Assembly (NCBI GenBank): GCA_900544135.1
Contig: UQTU01000004.1
Span: 62,001-126,000, forward strand
DNA: 64,000 bases
From: an uncultured Collinsella sp.
GTDB lineage: Bacteria > Actinomycetota > Coriobacteriia > Coriobacteriales > Coriobacteriaceae
Reading direction: 5' to 3'
This document shows, piece by piece, positions 34,012 to 42,333 of the stretch. Numbering within the stretch: the first letter of the stretch is position 1; the number at the start of each line of letters is the position of its first letter. Under the pieces are notes generated by a model. That model was not told the origin of the DNA and made no database searches. It worked only from the letters and a program-made list of their open reading frames with translations. A program made the position numbers and the translations under genes.

Positions 34012-35106
34012 ATGGGTCTGATTCAAAAGAAGGACGAGAAGGACGAGATCGACGGCATCCAGATCATCGAGCGCGGCGAAGGCCCCGATGGTGATGAGGA
34101 GGAGAAGATCGATCTGGTCGCCGGTACGTCTGCCGAACATATTGCCGCCGGTACGACGGCCGAGGAGGAGGACGCTCGCCTGGAGGCAAAGATCGCCGCG
34201 GACGCCGCCGACGAGAACCTCATGCCCGAGGAGCAGGACGAGGACGACGATATCCTGGGTTCCGACGAAGACGACCGCGCATCCAAGCACAAGAAGACGA
34301 TGATTGCCGCCTTCGTGGTTGCAGTCGTGATCGCTGCTGTGGTCGGCTTCTTTATCGGCAACGGTGGTTTTGGCGGCAAGGGCGTCGGCTCGGCGACCCT
34401 CACCGAGGACCAGCTCGATTCGACCGTGGCAAGCTACAGCTACAACGGCAAGAAGAGCGACATCACCGCGCGCGAGGCCATTGAGAGCCAGTACAGCCTC
34501 GACACCGTCAAGGATGGCGATGGCAACTACACCGCTCCCTCTGCCGACGTCATCCTGTCCTACGTGCGCAACAAGATCCTGCTCGACGCTGCCGAGGACG
34601 AGGGCATCACCGTCTCTTCTAAGGAGATGAAGAAATACGCCGAGGATTCCATCGGCACTTCGGACTACAAGACCATGGCCACGCAGTATGGCGTGTCCAA
34701 GGACCAGGCCAAGCAGATCGTCCGCCAGTCCGCGACGCTGCAGAAGCTCTACAAGAAGAAGGTGGGCGATAGCTCCGCAAGCATGCCGACCGCTCCGACC
34801 GAGCCTGCTGACGGCAACGAGGAGACCGCGAGCAAGGACTACGCCGACTACATCATCAACCTTGCCGGTGACGAGTGGGATAGCGAGAAGGGCACTTGGA
34901 AGGACGCCGACAGCACCTACGCTAAGGCCTTTGCCGACGATGCCTTTACGGCCGATAGCGCCACCTATAAGCAGGCCATGACCGCCTACTACACTGCTTA
35001 CCAGCAGTACTCTTCGCAGGCTTCGAGCGCCAGCTCCAAGTGGACCGAGTATGCTAACGGCCTCTACGCCAAGGCCAACATCAGCATCTACGGCCTGTTT
35101 GCGTAA
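34012..35106 (+). CDS. Membrane-anchored SurA-like protein, putative chaperone
   Basis: This 364-residue type II membrane protein has a cytoplasmic acidic N-terminus of about 95 residues (rich in Asp/Glu), one membrane helix (residues about 97-118, TMIAAFVVAVVIAAVVGFFI) and an extracytoplasmic domain. That domain begins with a segment resembling the SurA/trigger-factor N-terminal helices (YVRNKILLDAAEDEGITVS, then EMKKYAEDSIG), often found in PrsA-like foldases. No prolyl isomerase domain is seen. Role as a chaperone is inferred. AAGGAG precedes ATG 34012 and a terminator follows. Confidence 0.6.
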   Translation: MGLIQKKDEKDEIDGIQIIERGEGPDGDEEEKIDLVAGTSAEHIAAGTTAEEEDARLEAKIAADAADENLMPEEQDEDDDILGSDEDDRASKHKKTMIAAFVVAVVIAAVVGFFIGNGGFGGKGVGSATLTEDQLDSTVASYSYNGKKSDITAREAIESQYSLDTVKDGDGNYTAPSADVILSYVRNKILLDAAEDEGITVSSKEMKKYAEDSIGTSDYKTMATQYGVSKDQAKQIVRQSATLQKLYKKKVGDSSASMPTAPTEPADGNEETASKDYADYIINLAGDEWDSEKGTWKDADSTYAKAFADDAFTADSATYKQAMTAYYTAYQQYSSQASSASSKWTEYANGLYAKANISIYGLFA

Positions 35107-35148
35107 AGAGTCGCACGGCTCATCGAGCATCTAGCCGATAGACAGCAG

Positions 35149-35190
35149 AAAGTCCGCCAGTACGGAAGTCGTTCTGGCGGACTTTTTGCG
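35149..35190 (+). terminator. Terminator after the SurA-like gene
   Basis: AAAGTCCGCCAG (35149-35160) pairs with CTGGCGGACTTT (35174-35185), followed by TT; the A run on the other side makes it potentially bidirectional. Confidence 0.85.
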
Positions 35191-35220
35191 TTGAGGGCGT
35201 GATTGGCGGCTTAATTATGG

Positions 35221-35460
35221 CTATTCATCTTTAAGTCCAAAAAGGCTATCGGCTTCATCGTCGGATATATATTCCAGTACATCGCCCGGTTGGCAGTCGA
35301 GTGCCCGACATATCGCGTCAAGAGTTGAAAAACGTATGGCAGAAACCTTGCCCGTCTTAATGCGTGACATATTGACCTGGGAGATGCCCACGCGTCCCGC
35401 AAGCTCTTTGGATGAGATCTTGCGTTCGGCGAGCATGCGGTCAAGCCGCAGAATAATCAT
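35221..35460 (-). CDS. Small XRE/Cro-type regulator paired with DUF2975 protein
   Basis: This 79-residue protein is a single helix-turn-helix of the YozG type: MIILRLDRMLAERKISSKEL, then VGISQVNMSRIKTGK. Such short regulators are encoded beside DUF2975 membrane proteins, as here. It starts nine bases after the stop of the DUF2975 gene on the same strand, so the pair is one operon. ATG 35460 is preceded by GGGGGA. Confidence 0.85.
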   Translation of the reverse strand: MIILRLDRMLAERKISSKELAGRVGISQVNMSRIKTGKVSAIRFSTLDAICRALDCQPGDVLEYISDDEADSLFGLKDE

Positions 35461-35469
35461 GGATTCCCC

Positions 35470-36108
35470 CTAGAGCAACTCGTCATCTTGTTTTTGCAGG
35501 ATATACCCGTAGCGGAAGATGCTGGCAATCAGGCAAATAATCAGGCCCGCAAAGAGCATGGAGGGCTCGAATAACTGGCCGGCGAACGCATCCGTAAAGC
35601 TGCCGCCAAATCCTGAGAGTATCATTCCCGTGATTACGGCACCAAGAAGCCTCACGGCAACGCCGCCGATAAGGAATAAATGTCCTACTCGACGAAGTGT
35701 TTGGTTACATTCAAGGTCAAAGGGCCTGCCTTCCTTTTCAATGTTTAAGAAAAGCCTGCGCACGCTTAGCGCGATGGTAAGCGCGAGGCATGTCATCAAG
35801 AGGCTCCCTATGGCAGTGTGACCATCGTGTGCGACGAGCATAAGTGGGGTCTGCGCATCGGTACCGACGATAGCCAGGCACGGCCCTTCGCCGCCTTGAA
35901 GTTCTACGGATTGGAGACACGACCCTTGGGAGAGGCTAGGCAATACGAGTAGAAGGTCAATCGCAATGACTGCGAGAAGTCCCAGAGCGAGCGCCACGGT
36001 GGTGCAGATTGTGGCCCATTTGCAGATGCGAGTGAGCTTCCTCAGATCGGCTATTGCCTGTTCACGGTCGATGGCTTCATTCGATTTGGATACGTTCCAG
36101 CGGATCAT
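35470..36108 (-). CDS. DUF2975-family membrane protein
   Basis: This 212-residue protein has four predicted membrane helices (near residues 32-54, 100-118, 140-165 and 180-205) with a loop of about 40 residues after the first, fitting DUF2975. These proteins are typically paired with an XRE regulator, and may act as membrane sensors or as part of a regulatory module; the function is unknown. ATG 36108 is preceded by GGAGGAG; an upstream ATG at 36123 is not. The long 700-base spacer to its right contains no gene on either strand. Confidence 0.8.
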   Translation of the reverse strand: MIRWNVSKSNEAIDREQAIADLRKLTRICKWATICTTVALALGLLAVIAIDLLLVLPSLSQGSCLQSVELQGGEGPCLAIVGTDAQTPLMLVAHDGHTAIGSLLMTCLALTIALSVRRLFLNIEKEGRPFDLECNQTLRRVGHLFLIGGVAVRLLGAVITGMILSGFGGSFTDAFAGQLFEPSMLFAGLIICLIASIFRYGYILQKQDDELL

Positions 36109-36358
36109 AGCTCCTCCAACCAATGTCTTGGATGATACTTGTATCTTATATCATATTTAATGATAAACGATAAACAATTACAGATTAGAGTAAGTAATGT
36201 TTGTGAGACGAATAGCGAGAGCTATGGCTCATTTTGGGTGTCGGAGTTTGGCGCGCGGGGGATGAGGACAAATGTCAAAACTTCCCTTGATCGCGCAAGC
36301 GCTCCATTGTGTTTCCCTAATTCATCTGGGAAAACGACTGCAAACGATTGCAAGTAAC

Positions 36359-36388
36359 CGGTGAACGGTCGAAAACTACCGTTCACCG
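36359..36388. promoter_or_regulatory. Palindromic GGTGAACGGT site upstream of the GalNAc PTS
   Basis: CGGTGAACGGT (36359-36369) is exactly inverted as ACCGTTCACCG (36378-36388) around eight bases. The same ten-base core occurs in two LacI spacers (53785 and 63691). Confidence 0.6.
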
Positions 36389-36399
36389 ATAATCTCAAA

Positions 36400-36418
36400 A
36401 CTGGTTCTAACTGGTATT
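36400..36418. promoter_or_regulatory. Candidate GntR (NagR/DasR-like) operator
   Basis: ACTGGTTCTAACTGGTATT resembles the ACTGGTCTAGACCAGT type of GntR operator. It lies in the 700-base spacer upstream of the PTS genes. Confidence 0.4.
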
Positions 36419-36577
36419 AAGTCAAAAAGACCAATTCACATATCTTCACAATGACCTGCAATTTTTCTACACGCTATTTTTAGCCGCCCTGCGTTGTTTA
36501 GACACAGGAAAAGATCCGATCTTTTGCCAAAGCATTTCGGAACGGTTTCAAAACCGCAGGTAGAAGTGTTAACGACC

Positions 36578-36608
36578 GGTAAACGGTCGATTTATCACCG
36601 TGAGCGGT
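36578..36608. promoter_or_regulatory. Direct-repeat regulatory motif, GalNAc PTS region
   Basis: GGTAAACGGT at 36578-36587 is followed 21 bases on by CGTGAGCGGT at 36599-36608. The same arrangement appears in all three LacI spacers. Confidence 0.5.
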
Positions 36609-36681
36609 GCAAAAACGTTTTACCGTATGAATCAACGAAAGCGACCTCTTCTGGGGTGATATAGTGACAACAACACGTCAC

Positions 36682-36714
36682 GTGGTTACTACCAGTTTAG
36701 AAACCACTGGTCTT
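36682..36714. promoter_or_regulatory. Candidate tandem GntR operators upstream of PTS EIIA
   Basis: GTGGTTACTACCAGTTT (36682-36698) and AAACCACTGGTCTT (36701-36714) each hold a TGGT/ACCA dyad. The core TGGTTACTACCAG is repeated exactly at 40976-40988, upstream of agaS, so both units are probably controlled by the GntR protein encoded at 40204. Confidence 0.6.
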
Positions 36715-36811
36715 CAAAGTACGCTTTCTAAGAAGCTTTAAGGGCGAGCGCCCGCTGGCTTCCGAAAATCATCGGACTCAGATCGTACACACCTTCGGAA
36801 GGGAAATTTGA

Positions 36812-37255
36812 ATGGTTGGCTTTATTCTTACCGGTCATGGACAGTTCGCACCCGGCCTCGCAAGCGCTATCGCTATGGTTGCTGGCGACCAGCCCGCTTT
36901 TACCGTCGTTCCTTTTGAGGGCGACCAGGCTGCTTCCTACGGTGAGGATCTCCGCGCCGCTATTACCGCCATGCGCGAGGAGTGCGATGGCGTGCTCGTC
37001 TTTACCGACCTGCTTGGTGGCACCCCGTTCAACCAGGCGATGATGATTGCCCAGGATGTCGACAACGTCGAGGTTCTGACCGGCACCAACCTTCCCATGG
37101 TTATTGAGCTTCTGTTCCTCCGCGGCAACGCCACGCTCGCCGAGCTTGGCGAGCAGGCCGTGACCGTTGGCCAGACGGGCATCACCGCCCAGACGGTCGC
37201 ATCCGTTGCCGGCTCCGACGAAGAGGATATCTTCGGCGACGAGGACGGCATCTAA
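36812..37255 (+). CDS. PTS EIIA, mannose family
   Basis: This 147-residue protein is a stand-alone mannose-family EIIA. The phospho-histidine is in ILTGHGQFAPGL at residue 9, and TDLLGGTPFN near residue 67 is the second family motif. It passes phosphate from HPr to the EIIB encoded downstream. The tail is acidic (DEEDIFGDEDG). GGAAGG lies upstream of ATG 36812. Its stop overlaps the start of yajC (TAATG). It is the first gene of a PTS operon assigned to GalNAc/galactosamine from the neighbouring agaS and nagA. Confidence 0.93.
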   Translation: MVGFILTGHGQFAPGLASAIAMVAGDQPAFTVVPFEGDQAASYGEDLRAAITAMREECDGVLVFTDLLGGTPFNQAMMIAQDVDNVEVLTGTNLPMVIELLFLRGNATLAELGEQAVTVGQTGITAQTVASVAGSDEEDIFGDEDGI

Positions 37256-37536
37256 TGGCCGATTTCGGAGCCAACGTCCTGAGCTCCTCGGTCGCCCTTT
37301 TAGGCCTGCTTGTCATCATGGGCTTGATTTACACCATCTGGTCGCAAATCAACATGAAGAAGAAGCAGAAGTACTTCAAGGAGCTGCACACCGAGCTCAA
37401 GCCGGGTCAAGAGGTTCTTTTCGCCGGCGGTATCTACGGAACCGTCAAAGGCATCGAAGGCGAGAAGGTCCAGATCAAAGTCCGATCCGGAGCCGTCGTA
37501 GATGTTTCGCGTTACGCGATTCAGGAGATCAAGTAA
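37255..37536 (+). CDS. yajC: YajC-like membrane protein inside a PTS operon
   Basis: This 93-residue protein has one N-terminal membrane helix (residues about 11-30) followed by the YajC soluble domain: FKELHTELKPGQEVLFAGGI and GTVKGIEGEKVQIKVRSG. YajC is normally an accessory subunit of the Sec translocon. Its gene overlaps EIIA by one base and precedes EIIB, so it is part of the PTS operon. Similar insertions of a yajC-like gene next to mannose-family PTS genes are known in Firmicutes, from memory; its PTS role is unclear. Confidence 0.85.
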   Translation: MADFGANVLSSSVALLGLLVIMGLIYTIWSQINMKKKQKYFKELHTELKPGQEVLFAGGIYGTVKGIEGEKVQIKVRSGAVVDVSRYAIQEIK

Positions 37537-37572
37537 CTGTCGTCAGCAAATAACGAAAGGAAGCTGATCAAC

Positions 37573-38055
37573 ATGGCAGAACCCAACATTCTTCTTACCC
37601 GCATCGATAACCGACTGGTTCATGGTCAGGTTGCCACCCAGTGGAACTCCACCCTGGGCTCCAACCTCATCCTCGTCGCCAACGACGACGTGGCGTCCAA
37701 CACCATGCGCCAGAACCTCATGAAGATGGCCGCTCCCGCCGGCGTCGCTACGCGTTTCTTCTCTCTGCAGAAGACCATCGACGTCATTGGCAAGGCGAGC
37801 CCGCGCCAGAAGATCTTCATCGTGGCCGAAACACCGGAAGACGTGCTTACGCTCGTCAAGGGCGGTGTGCCTATAAAGAAGGTAAACATCGGCAACATGC
37901 ACATGTCGGAAGGAAAGCGCCAAGTCGCCACCTCCGTCGCAGTTAACGACGAGGATGTCGCTGCGTTTAAAGAGCTGCAGGAATTGGGGGTGGAGTTGGA
38001 GATCAGGCGCGTTCCGAGCACGCCTGTTGAGGACACGAGCAAGCTCTTCTCGTAA
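37573..38055 (+). CDS. agaV: PTS EIIB, mannose/GalNAc family
   Basis: This 160-residue cytoplasmic phosphocarrier has its active-site histidine in RIDNRLVHGQV (His17). It transfers phosphate from EIIA to the sugar held by EIIC/EIID. The length and the C-terminal ending are normal for a stand-alone mannose-family EIIB. GAAAGGA precedes ATG 37573. A paralogue at 47309 has tyrosine at the equivalent position. The GalNAc assignment is inferred from the operon context; the symbol is by analogy. Confidence 0.9.
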   Translation: MAEPNILLTRIDNRLVHGQVATQWNSTLGSNLILVANDDVASNTMRQNLMKMAAPAGVATRFFSLQKTIDVIGKASPRQKIFIVAETPEDVLTLVKGGVPIKKVNIGNMHMSEGKRQVATSVAVNDEDVAAFKELQELGVELEIRRVPSTPVEDTSKLFS

Positions 38056-38145
38056 TCCTCGTGATCCACGTTGTCAGGAGTGAAACCCTGACGTTCTGTA
38101 CGTGAAATCCAAAGTGCGTACATACATTTTGAAAGGAGGAGCAAG

Positions 38146-38946
38146 ATGGAATACTCGATCATCCAGATCGCTCTGGTCTTCGTCGTCACGTTCATCGCGG
38201 CAATCGACCAGTTTGACTTCCTCGAGTCTCTCTATCAGCCCATCGTCACCGGCGCCGTCATCGGTCTTATCCTTGGCGACCTCAACACCGGTCTTCTCGT
38301 GGGTGGTACCTATCAGCTCATGACGATCGGCAACATGCCGATCGGAGGCGCTCAGCCGCCTAACGCCGTCATCGGCGGCATCATGGCAGCCATTCTCGCT
38401 ATCGCCACGGGCCTCGAGCCCAACGCGGCAGTCGGTCTCGCCATTCCGTTCGCTCTGCTTGGCCAGCTCGGCGTTACCCTGGTCTTCACGCTTATGTCCC
38501 CGCTTATGTCCACGGCCGATAACATGGCTCACAACGCGGACACCAAGGGCATCGAGCGCCTGAACTACTTCGCCATGGCTCTGCTCGGCCTGATCTTCGC
38601 TGTCGTCGTCACCCTGTTCTTCATCGCTGGCGCTACCATTGGTCAGACCATCGCTTCCGCCATCCCGACTTGGCTGCAGACCGGTCTGTCCGCTGCAGGC
38701 GGCATGATGCGCTTCGTCGGCTTCGCCGTCCTGCTCAAGGTTATGATGAACCGCGATATGTGGGGCTTCTTCCTCATGGGCTTTGGCCTCGCGCTCATCA
38801 CCGTTGCCAACGATTCGCTGGCAACCCCTGCTCTGCTCATCCTCGCTCTCATCGGCTTCGGCATCGCTTTCTGGGACTTCCAGCAGCAGACCGAGCTGAA
38901 GGGTGCAGCTGTTTCTGACGGAGGTGACTTCGAAGATGGCATCTAA
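38146..38946 (+). CDS. agaW: PTS EIIC, mannose/sorbose/GalNAc family
   Basis: This 266-residue membrane protein is the EIIC subunit, with the family pattern of hydrophobic segments and the motif GLILGDLNTGLLVGGTYQLM near residue 40, typical of mannose-family EIIC. It forms the transport channel with EIID. AAAGGAGG precedes ATG 38146. The 3' end overlaps the EIID gene by 11 bases, suggesting coupled translation of the two membrane subunits. Confidence 0.92.
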   Translation: MEYSIIQIALVFVVTFIAAIDQFDFLESLYQPIVTGAVIGLILGDLNTGLLVGGTYQLMTIGNMPIGGAQPPNAVIGGIMAAILAIATGLEPNAAVGLAIPFALLGQLGVTLVFTLMSPLMSTADNMAHNADTKGIERLNYFAMALLGLIFAVVVTLFFIAGATIGQTIASAIPTWLQTGLSAAGGMMRFVGFAVLLKVMMNRDMWGFFLMGFGLALITVANDSLATPALLILALIGFGIAFWDFQQQTELKGAAVSDGGDFEDGI

Positions 38947-40018
38947 TGAGTATGTGATCCCGGAGCACTACGAGGATCTCACTCCTGCTCCGCAGCTCGA
39001 CCAGAAGACCCTCAACAAGATGGCTTGGCGCTCCTGCTTCCTGCAGGCATCGTTCAACTACGAGCGCATGCAGGCCGCTGGCTGGCTCTACTCCATCATC
39101 CCCGGTCTGGAGAAGATCCACACCAACAAGAACGACCTCGCGGCTTCCATGAGCCACAACCTGGAGTTCTTCAACACCCACCCGTTCCTTGTCACCTTTG
39201 TTATGGGCATCGTGCTTTCGCTCGAGCAGAACAAGGTTGACATCCCCACGATCCGCGCCGTCCGCGTCGCCGCAATGGGCCCGCTCGGTGGTATCGGTGA
39301 CGCCCTGTTCTGGCTGACGCTCGTGCCTATCACGGCCGGCATCACCTCCAACATGGCCATCAACGGCAACGCCGCTGCACCGATCATCTTCCTGGTGATC
39401 TTCAACGTCGTCCAGTTCGCTCTGCGCTTCTGGCTCATGAACTGGTCCTACAAGCTTGGCACCAGCGCTATTGACGCTCTGACCGCCAACATGCAGGCCT
39501 TCACACGTGCCGCTTCCATCATGGGCGTCTTCGTCGTCGGTTGCCTGGTCGTCACCATGGGTGGCACCCAGATCAACCTCCAGATCCCCAACGGCACCAC
39601 CCGTGGTCTCTCCGCTACTACCGTGATCGTCTCCGAGAAGGAGGCCGAGAACTTCACCGGTATGGAGGGCATCGATACCGAGACCGCTGAGGCCGGTACC
39701 ATCGCCATGACCGATAAGGACGGCAACGCCCTTACCGCTTCCGATGCCGACGGCAACGCTGTCGAGTGCGGCGTCACCGATCTGGGTAACGGCATGGAGT
39801 CCGTGACCTACGGCACCGTTACCGAGGATCCGGTCAACTTCTCTGTTGCCGACACCCTCAACACCATCGTCCCGAAGCTCGTCCCGCTTATGCTTACGCT
39901 GCTGCTTTACTACATGTTCGCTAAGCACAGCTGGACCCCGACCAAGGGCATTCTCCTGCTCTTCGTCCTTGGCATCCTGGGCGCTGGCCCGCTTGGTCTC
40001 TGGCCGAGCATCTGGTAA
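38936..40018 (+). CDS. agaE: PTS EIID, mannose family, with expanded loop
   Basis: This 360-residue subunit starts at ATG 38936 with GGAGGTGAC upstream; a longer frame starts inside EIIC. Family motifs include RSCFLQASFNYERMQAAGW near residue 34 and GPLGGIGDALFW near residue 112. Between residues about 215 and 305 there is a soluble insertion of about 80-90 residues with repeats such as DKDGNALTASDADGNAVE; ordinary EIID proteins (about 280 residues) have only a short loop there. The last helices (LVPLMLTLLLYYM) resume the family fold. A terminator follows at 40085. Confidence 0.88.
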   Translation: MASNEYVIPEHYEDLTPAPQLDQKTLNKMAWRSCFLQASFNYERMQAAGWLYSIIPGLEKIHTNKNDLAASMSHNLEFFNTHPFLVTFVMGIVLSLEQNKVDIPTIRAVRVAAMGPLGGIGDALFWLTLVPITAGITSNMAINGNAAAPIIFLVIFNVVQFALRFWLMNWSYKLGTSAIDALTANMQAFTRAASIMGVFVVGCLVVTMGGTQINLQIPNGTTRGLSATTVIVSEKEAENFTGMEGIDTETAEAGTIAMTDKDGNALTASDADGNAVECGVTDLGNGMESVTYGTVTEDPVNFSVADTLNTIVPKLVPLMLTLLLYYMFAKHSWTPTKGILLLFVLGILGAGPLGLWPSIW

Positions 40019-40084
40019 GGCTCTAGCTTGAGGGGTGTGTCCCTACGCGGCTCACACCCCGACCCCTTAAGCCATGTGTATGTT

Positions 40085-40125
40085 AAAAGCCGCGTGCTCG
40101 AAAGAGCGCGCGGCTTTTGTTTTCT
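40085..40125 (+). terminator. Terminator of the GalNAc PTS operon
   Basis: AAAAGCCGCG (40085-40094) pairs with CGCGGCTTTT (40109-40118), with more pairs inside, followed by GTTTTC. Confidence 0.88.
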
Positions 40126-40203
40126 TAATGATTCGGGTGTGGCAGACAGATAATGCATAACACCCTAGGTAGTTAGCCGAATTCGAGCAAAAGGGAGGAT
40201 AGG

Positions 40204-40935
40204 ATGGCGATCGGAGCGCGTAAGCAACCGCTGTACGATCAGCTGGTCGATATTCTGACCGAAAAGATTGACCATGAATATCGCGCCGGTGACATGATTC
40301 CTTCCGAGCGCGAACTTTCGGAGCGCTATGGTCTCTCGCGCACTACGGTACGCCTGGCTCTGCAGGAACTGGAGCGTTTAGGACTGGTGGTTCGGCAGCA
40401 CGGTCGCGGTACCTTTGTGACCGACCGTTCGGCAAAAGCAACCAATCTTATGCAGTCCTACAGCTTTACCGAGCAGATGCGCGCGATGGGTCGAGAACCC
40501 GAGACCACGATTCTCGAGTTTTGCGAGATGGAGGCCGATAAGAATCTGGCCGAGCATATGGGATTGCGCATCGGTGATCGCATTTTTAAGCTCAAGCGTC
40601 TTCGCTCTGCCGACAACATGCCCATGATGGTCGAACGCAGCTATCTACCGGTTCGTCAATTTCTGTCCCTAAAGCGACCGCTGCTGGAGCGTAAGCCGCT
40701 TTACGATGTGATTGAGCAGGACTTTCAGCAAAAGATTCGCGTGGCCGAAGAGGAGTTCTATGCGAGCATAGCCCGTCCCACCGATGCCCACCTTTTGGGA
40801 ATTGTCGAGGGCTCGCCTGTGCTCGATTTGGTCAGGACTACGTATAACGAGTCAAACGAGGTAGTGGAGTACACACTTTCGGTTGCTCGTGCCGATCAGT
40901 TTAAATACAAGGTTTACCACCAGCGCAGTAACTAG
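40204..40935 (+). CDS. GntR-family regulator (NagR/AgaR-like, UTRA domain)
   Basis: This 243-residue regulator has an N-terminal winged helix (PSERELSERYGLSRTTVRLALQ, shown in two parts as PSERELSERYGLS and RTTVRLALQ) and a C-terminal UTRA domain (from about residue 90). It is most like NagR/DasR-type GntR regulators that bind glucosamine- or GalNAc-phosphates. It sits between the PTS operon and agaS. Operator-like TGGTTACTACCAG sites upstream of both fit it as their regulator. ATG 40204 is preceded by GGGAGG. Confidence 0.87.
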   Translation: MAIGARKQPLYDQLVDILTEKIDHEYRAGDMIPSERELSERYGLSRTTVRLALQELERLGLVVRQHGRGTFVTDRSAKATNLMQSYSFTEQMRAMGREPETTILEFCEMEADKNLAEHMGLRIGDRIFKLKRLRSADNMPMMVERSYLPVRQFLSLKRPLLERKPLYDVIEQDFQQKIRVAEEEFYASIARPTDAHLLGIVEGSPVLDLVRTTYNESNEVVEYTLSVARADQFKYKVYHQRSN

Positions 40936-40973
40936 TGCTCGCATCGTTTCCATATGGTGATTCTTTGCATTTA

Positions 40974-41010
40974 ACTGGTTACTACCAGATAACCAACCGA
41001 AGTGTATAAT
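40974..41010 (+). promoter_or_regulatory. agaS promoter with overlapping GntR operator
   Basis: ACTGGTTACTACCAGAT (40974-40990) shares its 13-base core with the site at 36683. A perfect TATAAT lies at 41005-41010; the operator covers its -35 region, which suits repression. Confidence 0.6.
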
Positions 41011-41049
41011 TGCACGTCAGAGGATTACTTCTAGAGAGAGGTATTAGAA

Positions 41050-42216
41050 ATGTTCGAGAAGAGTGTCGAGGAGCTCACCGAGCTCGGCGCCCAGATCACC
41101 ACGGCCGAGATTGCTCAGCAGCCCGAGCTTTGGCGTGATACGCTCAACATCTATCGCGAGAACAAGGAGGCCATCGAGGCCTTCCTGGCCGAGGCTCGCG
41201 CTATGGGCGAGGGTCGTCTGTCCGTTGTCTTCACCGGTGCCGGTACGTCCGACTACGTTGGCGATACCTGCGCCCCGTACCTGCGTCACGCTGGCAACAC
41301 TGATCTCTACGACTTTAAGCCCATCGCCACGACCGACATCGTGAGCGCCCCGCGCGACTTCCTGCGCGCCGAGGATCCCACGCTCGTGGTTTCCTTTGCC
41401 CGCTCTGGCAACAGCCCCGAGAGCCTTGCCGCCGTTGCCGTTGCCAAGGAGCTCGTCCACAACGTCAAGTTCCTCAACATCACCTGCGCTCCCGAGGGCA
41501 AGCTTGCCGTCGAGTCTGCCGATGATCCCAATGCGCTGACGCTGCTCATTCCGCGCGCCAACGACAAGGGCTTCGCCATGACCGGTTCTTATTCCTGCAT
41601 GACCCTGCTCTCCACCCTTATTTTCGACACTGCCTCTGACGAGCAGAAGGCCGAGTGGGTCGAGACGATTGCCAAGATGGGCGAGGAGGTCATCTCCCGT
41701 GAGCCCGAGATCGCCGATTACCTGGCTGGCGATTTCAACCGCGTGACCTACTTGGGTTCTGGCTCCTTCGGTGGCCTTGCTCAGGAGAGCCAGCTCAAGA
41801 TCCTCGAGCTCGCTCACGGTCTGGTCGCTACTTCCTACGACACCTCCATGGGCTATCGTCACGGACCTAAGTCCTTCGTCGACGATAAGACGCTCGTCTT
41901 CGTGTTCGTCAACAACGACGCCTACACCCGTCAGTACGACATCGACATCCTCAACGAGATCGGTGGCGACGAGATCGCTCAGCACACCATCGCCGTTCAG
42001 CAGGAAGGTGCCACCGTCTATGAGGGTGAGTCCTTCACCTTTAAGGGCTACGAGGCACTTCCCGAGGGTTACCTTGCTCTGCCGTTCGTGATGTTTGCCC
42101 AGGCTATCAGCCTGCTCAACTCCGTCCGCGTGGGCAACACGCCCGATACGCCGAGCCCCACCGGCACGGTCAACCGCGTGGTTAAGGGCGTGACGATTCA
42201 CCCCTTCACCGCTTAA
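41050..42216 (+). CDS. agaS: Galactosamine-6-phosphate deaminase/isomerase, SIS family
   Basis: This 388-residue protein has two SIS domains. The first holds VVFTGAGTSDYVGDTCAPYL and FARSGNSPESLA, typical of AgaS; the second has GSGSFGGLAQESQLKILEL and the YRHGPKSF motif shared with GlmS-like isomerases. It would convert galactosamine-6-phosphate into tagatose-6-phosphate and ammonia. NagA is the next gene, with LacC further on, which completes the pathway except for the aldolase. AGAGAGG precedes ATG 41050. Confidence 0.9.
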   Translation: MFEKSVEELTELGAQITTAEIAQQPELWRDTLNIYRENKEAIEAFLAEARAMGEGRLSVVFTGAGTSDYVGDTCAPYLRHAGNTDLYDFKPIATTDIVSAPRDFLRAEDPTLVVSFARSGNSPESLAAVAVAKELVHNVKFLNITCAPEGKLAVESADDPNALTLLIPRANDKGFAMTGSYSCMTLLSTLIFDTASDEQKAEWVETIAKMGEEVISREPEIADYLAGDFNRVTYLGSGSFGGLAQESQLKILELAHGLVATSYDTSMGYRHGPKSFVDDKTLVFVFVNNDAYTRQYDIDILNEIGGDEIAQHTIAVQQEGATVYEGESFTFKGYEALPEGYLALPFVMFAQAISLLNSVRVGNTPDTPSPTGTVNRVVKGVTIHPFTA

Positions 42217-42234
42217 TCGCGTCCCCCTGTAAGG

Positions 42235-42271
42235 GCGCCCGTCCGCTCATAACGGCGGGCGGGCGCTTTTT
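42235..42271 (+). terminator. Terminator after agaS
   Basis: GCGCCCGTCCGC (42235-42246) pairs with 42255-42266 with one G-T pair, then TTTTT. Confidence 0.85.
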
Positions 42272-42333
42272 GTTTTACGTGAGCTGGGTATAAGCATTAC
42301 CACAGTCAACTGCTTTAGAAGCGAGGAGTGCAT

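Noticed and set aside
36124..36811. Possible small genes in the 700-base spacer upstream of the GalNAc PTS
   Set aside because: Only short frames without ribosome binding sites or motifs; the region is better explained by operators and promoters.
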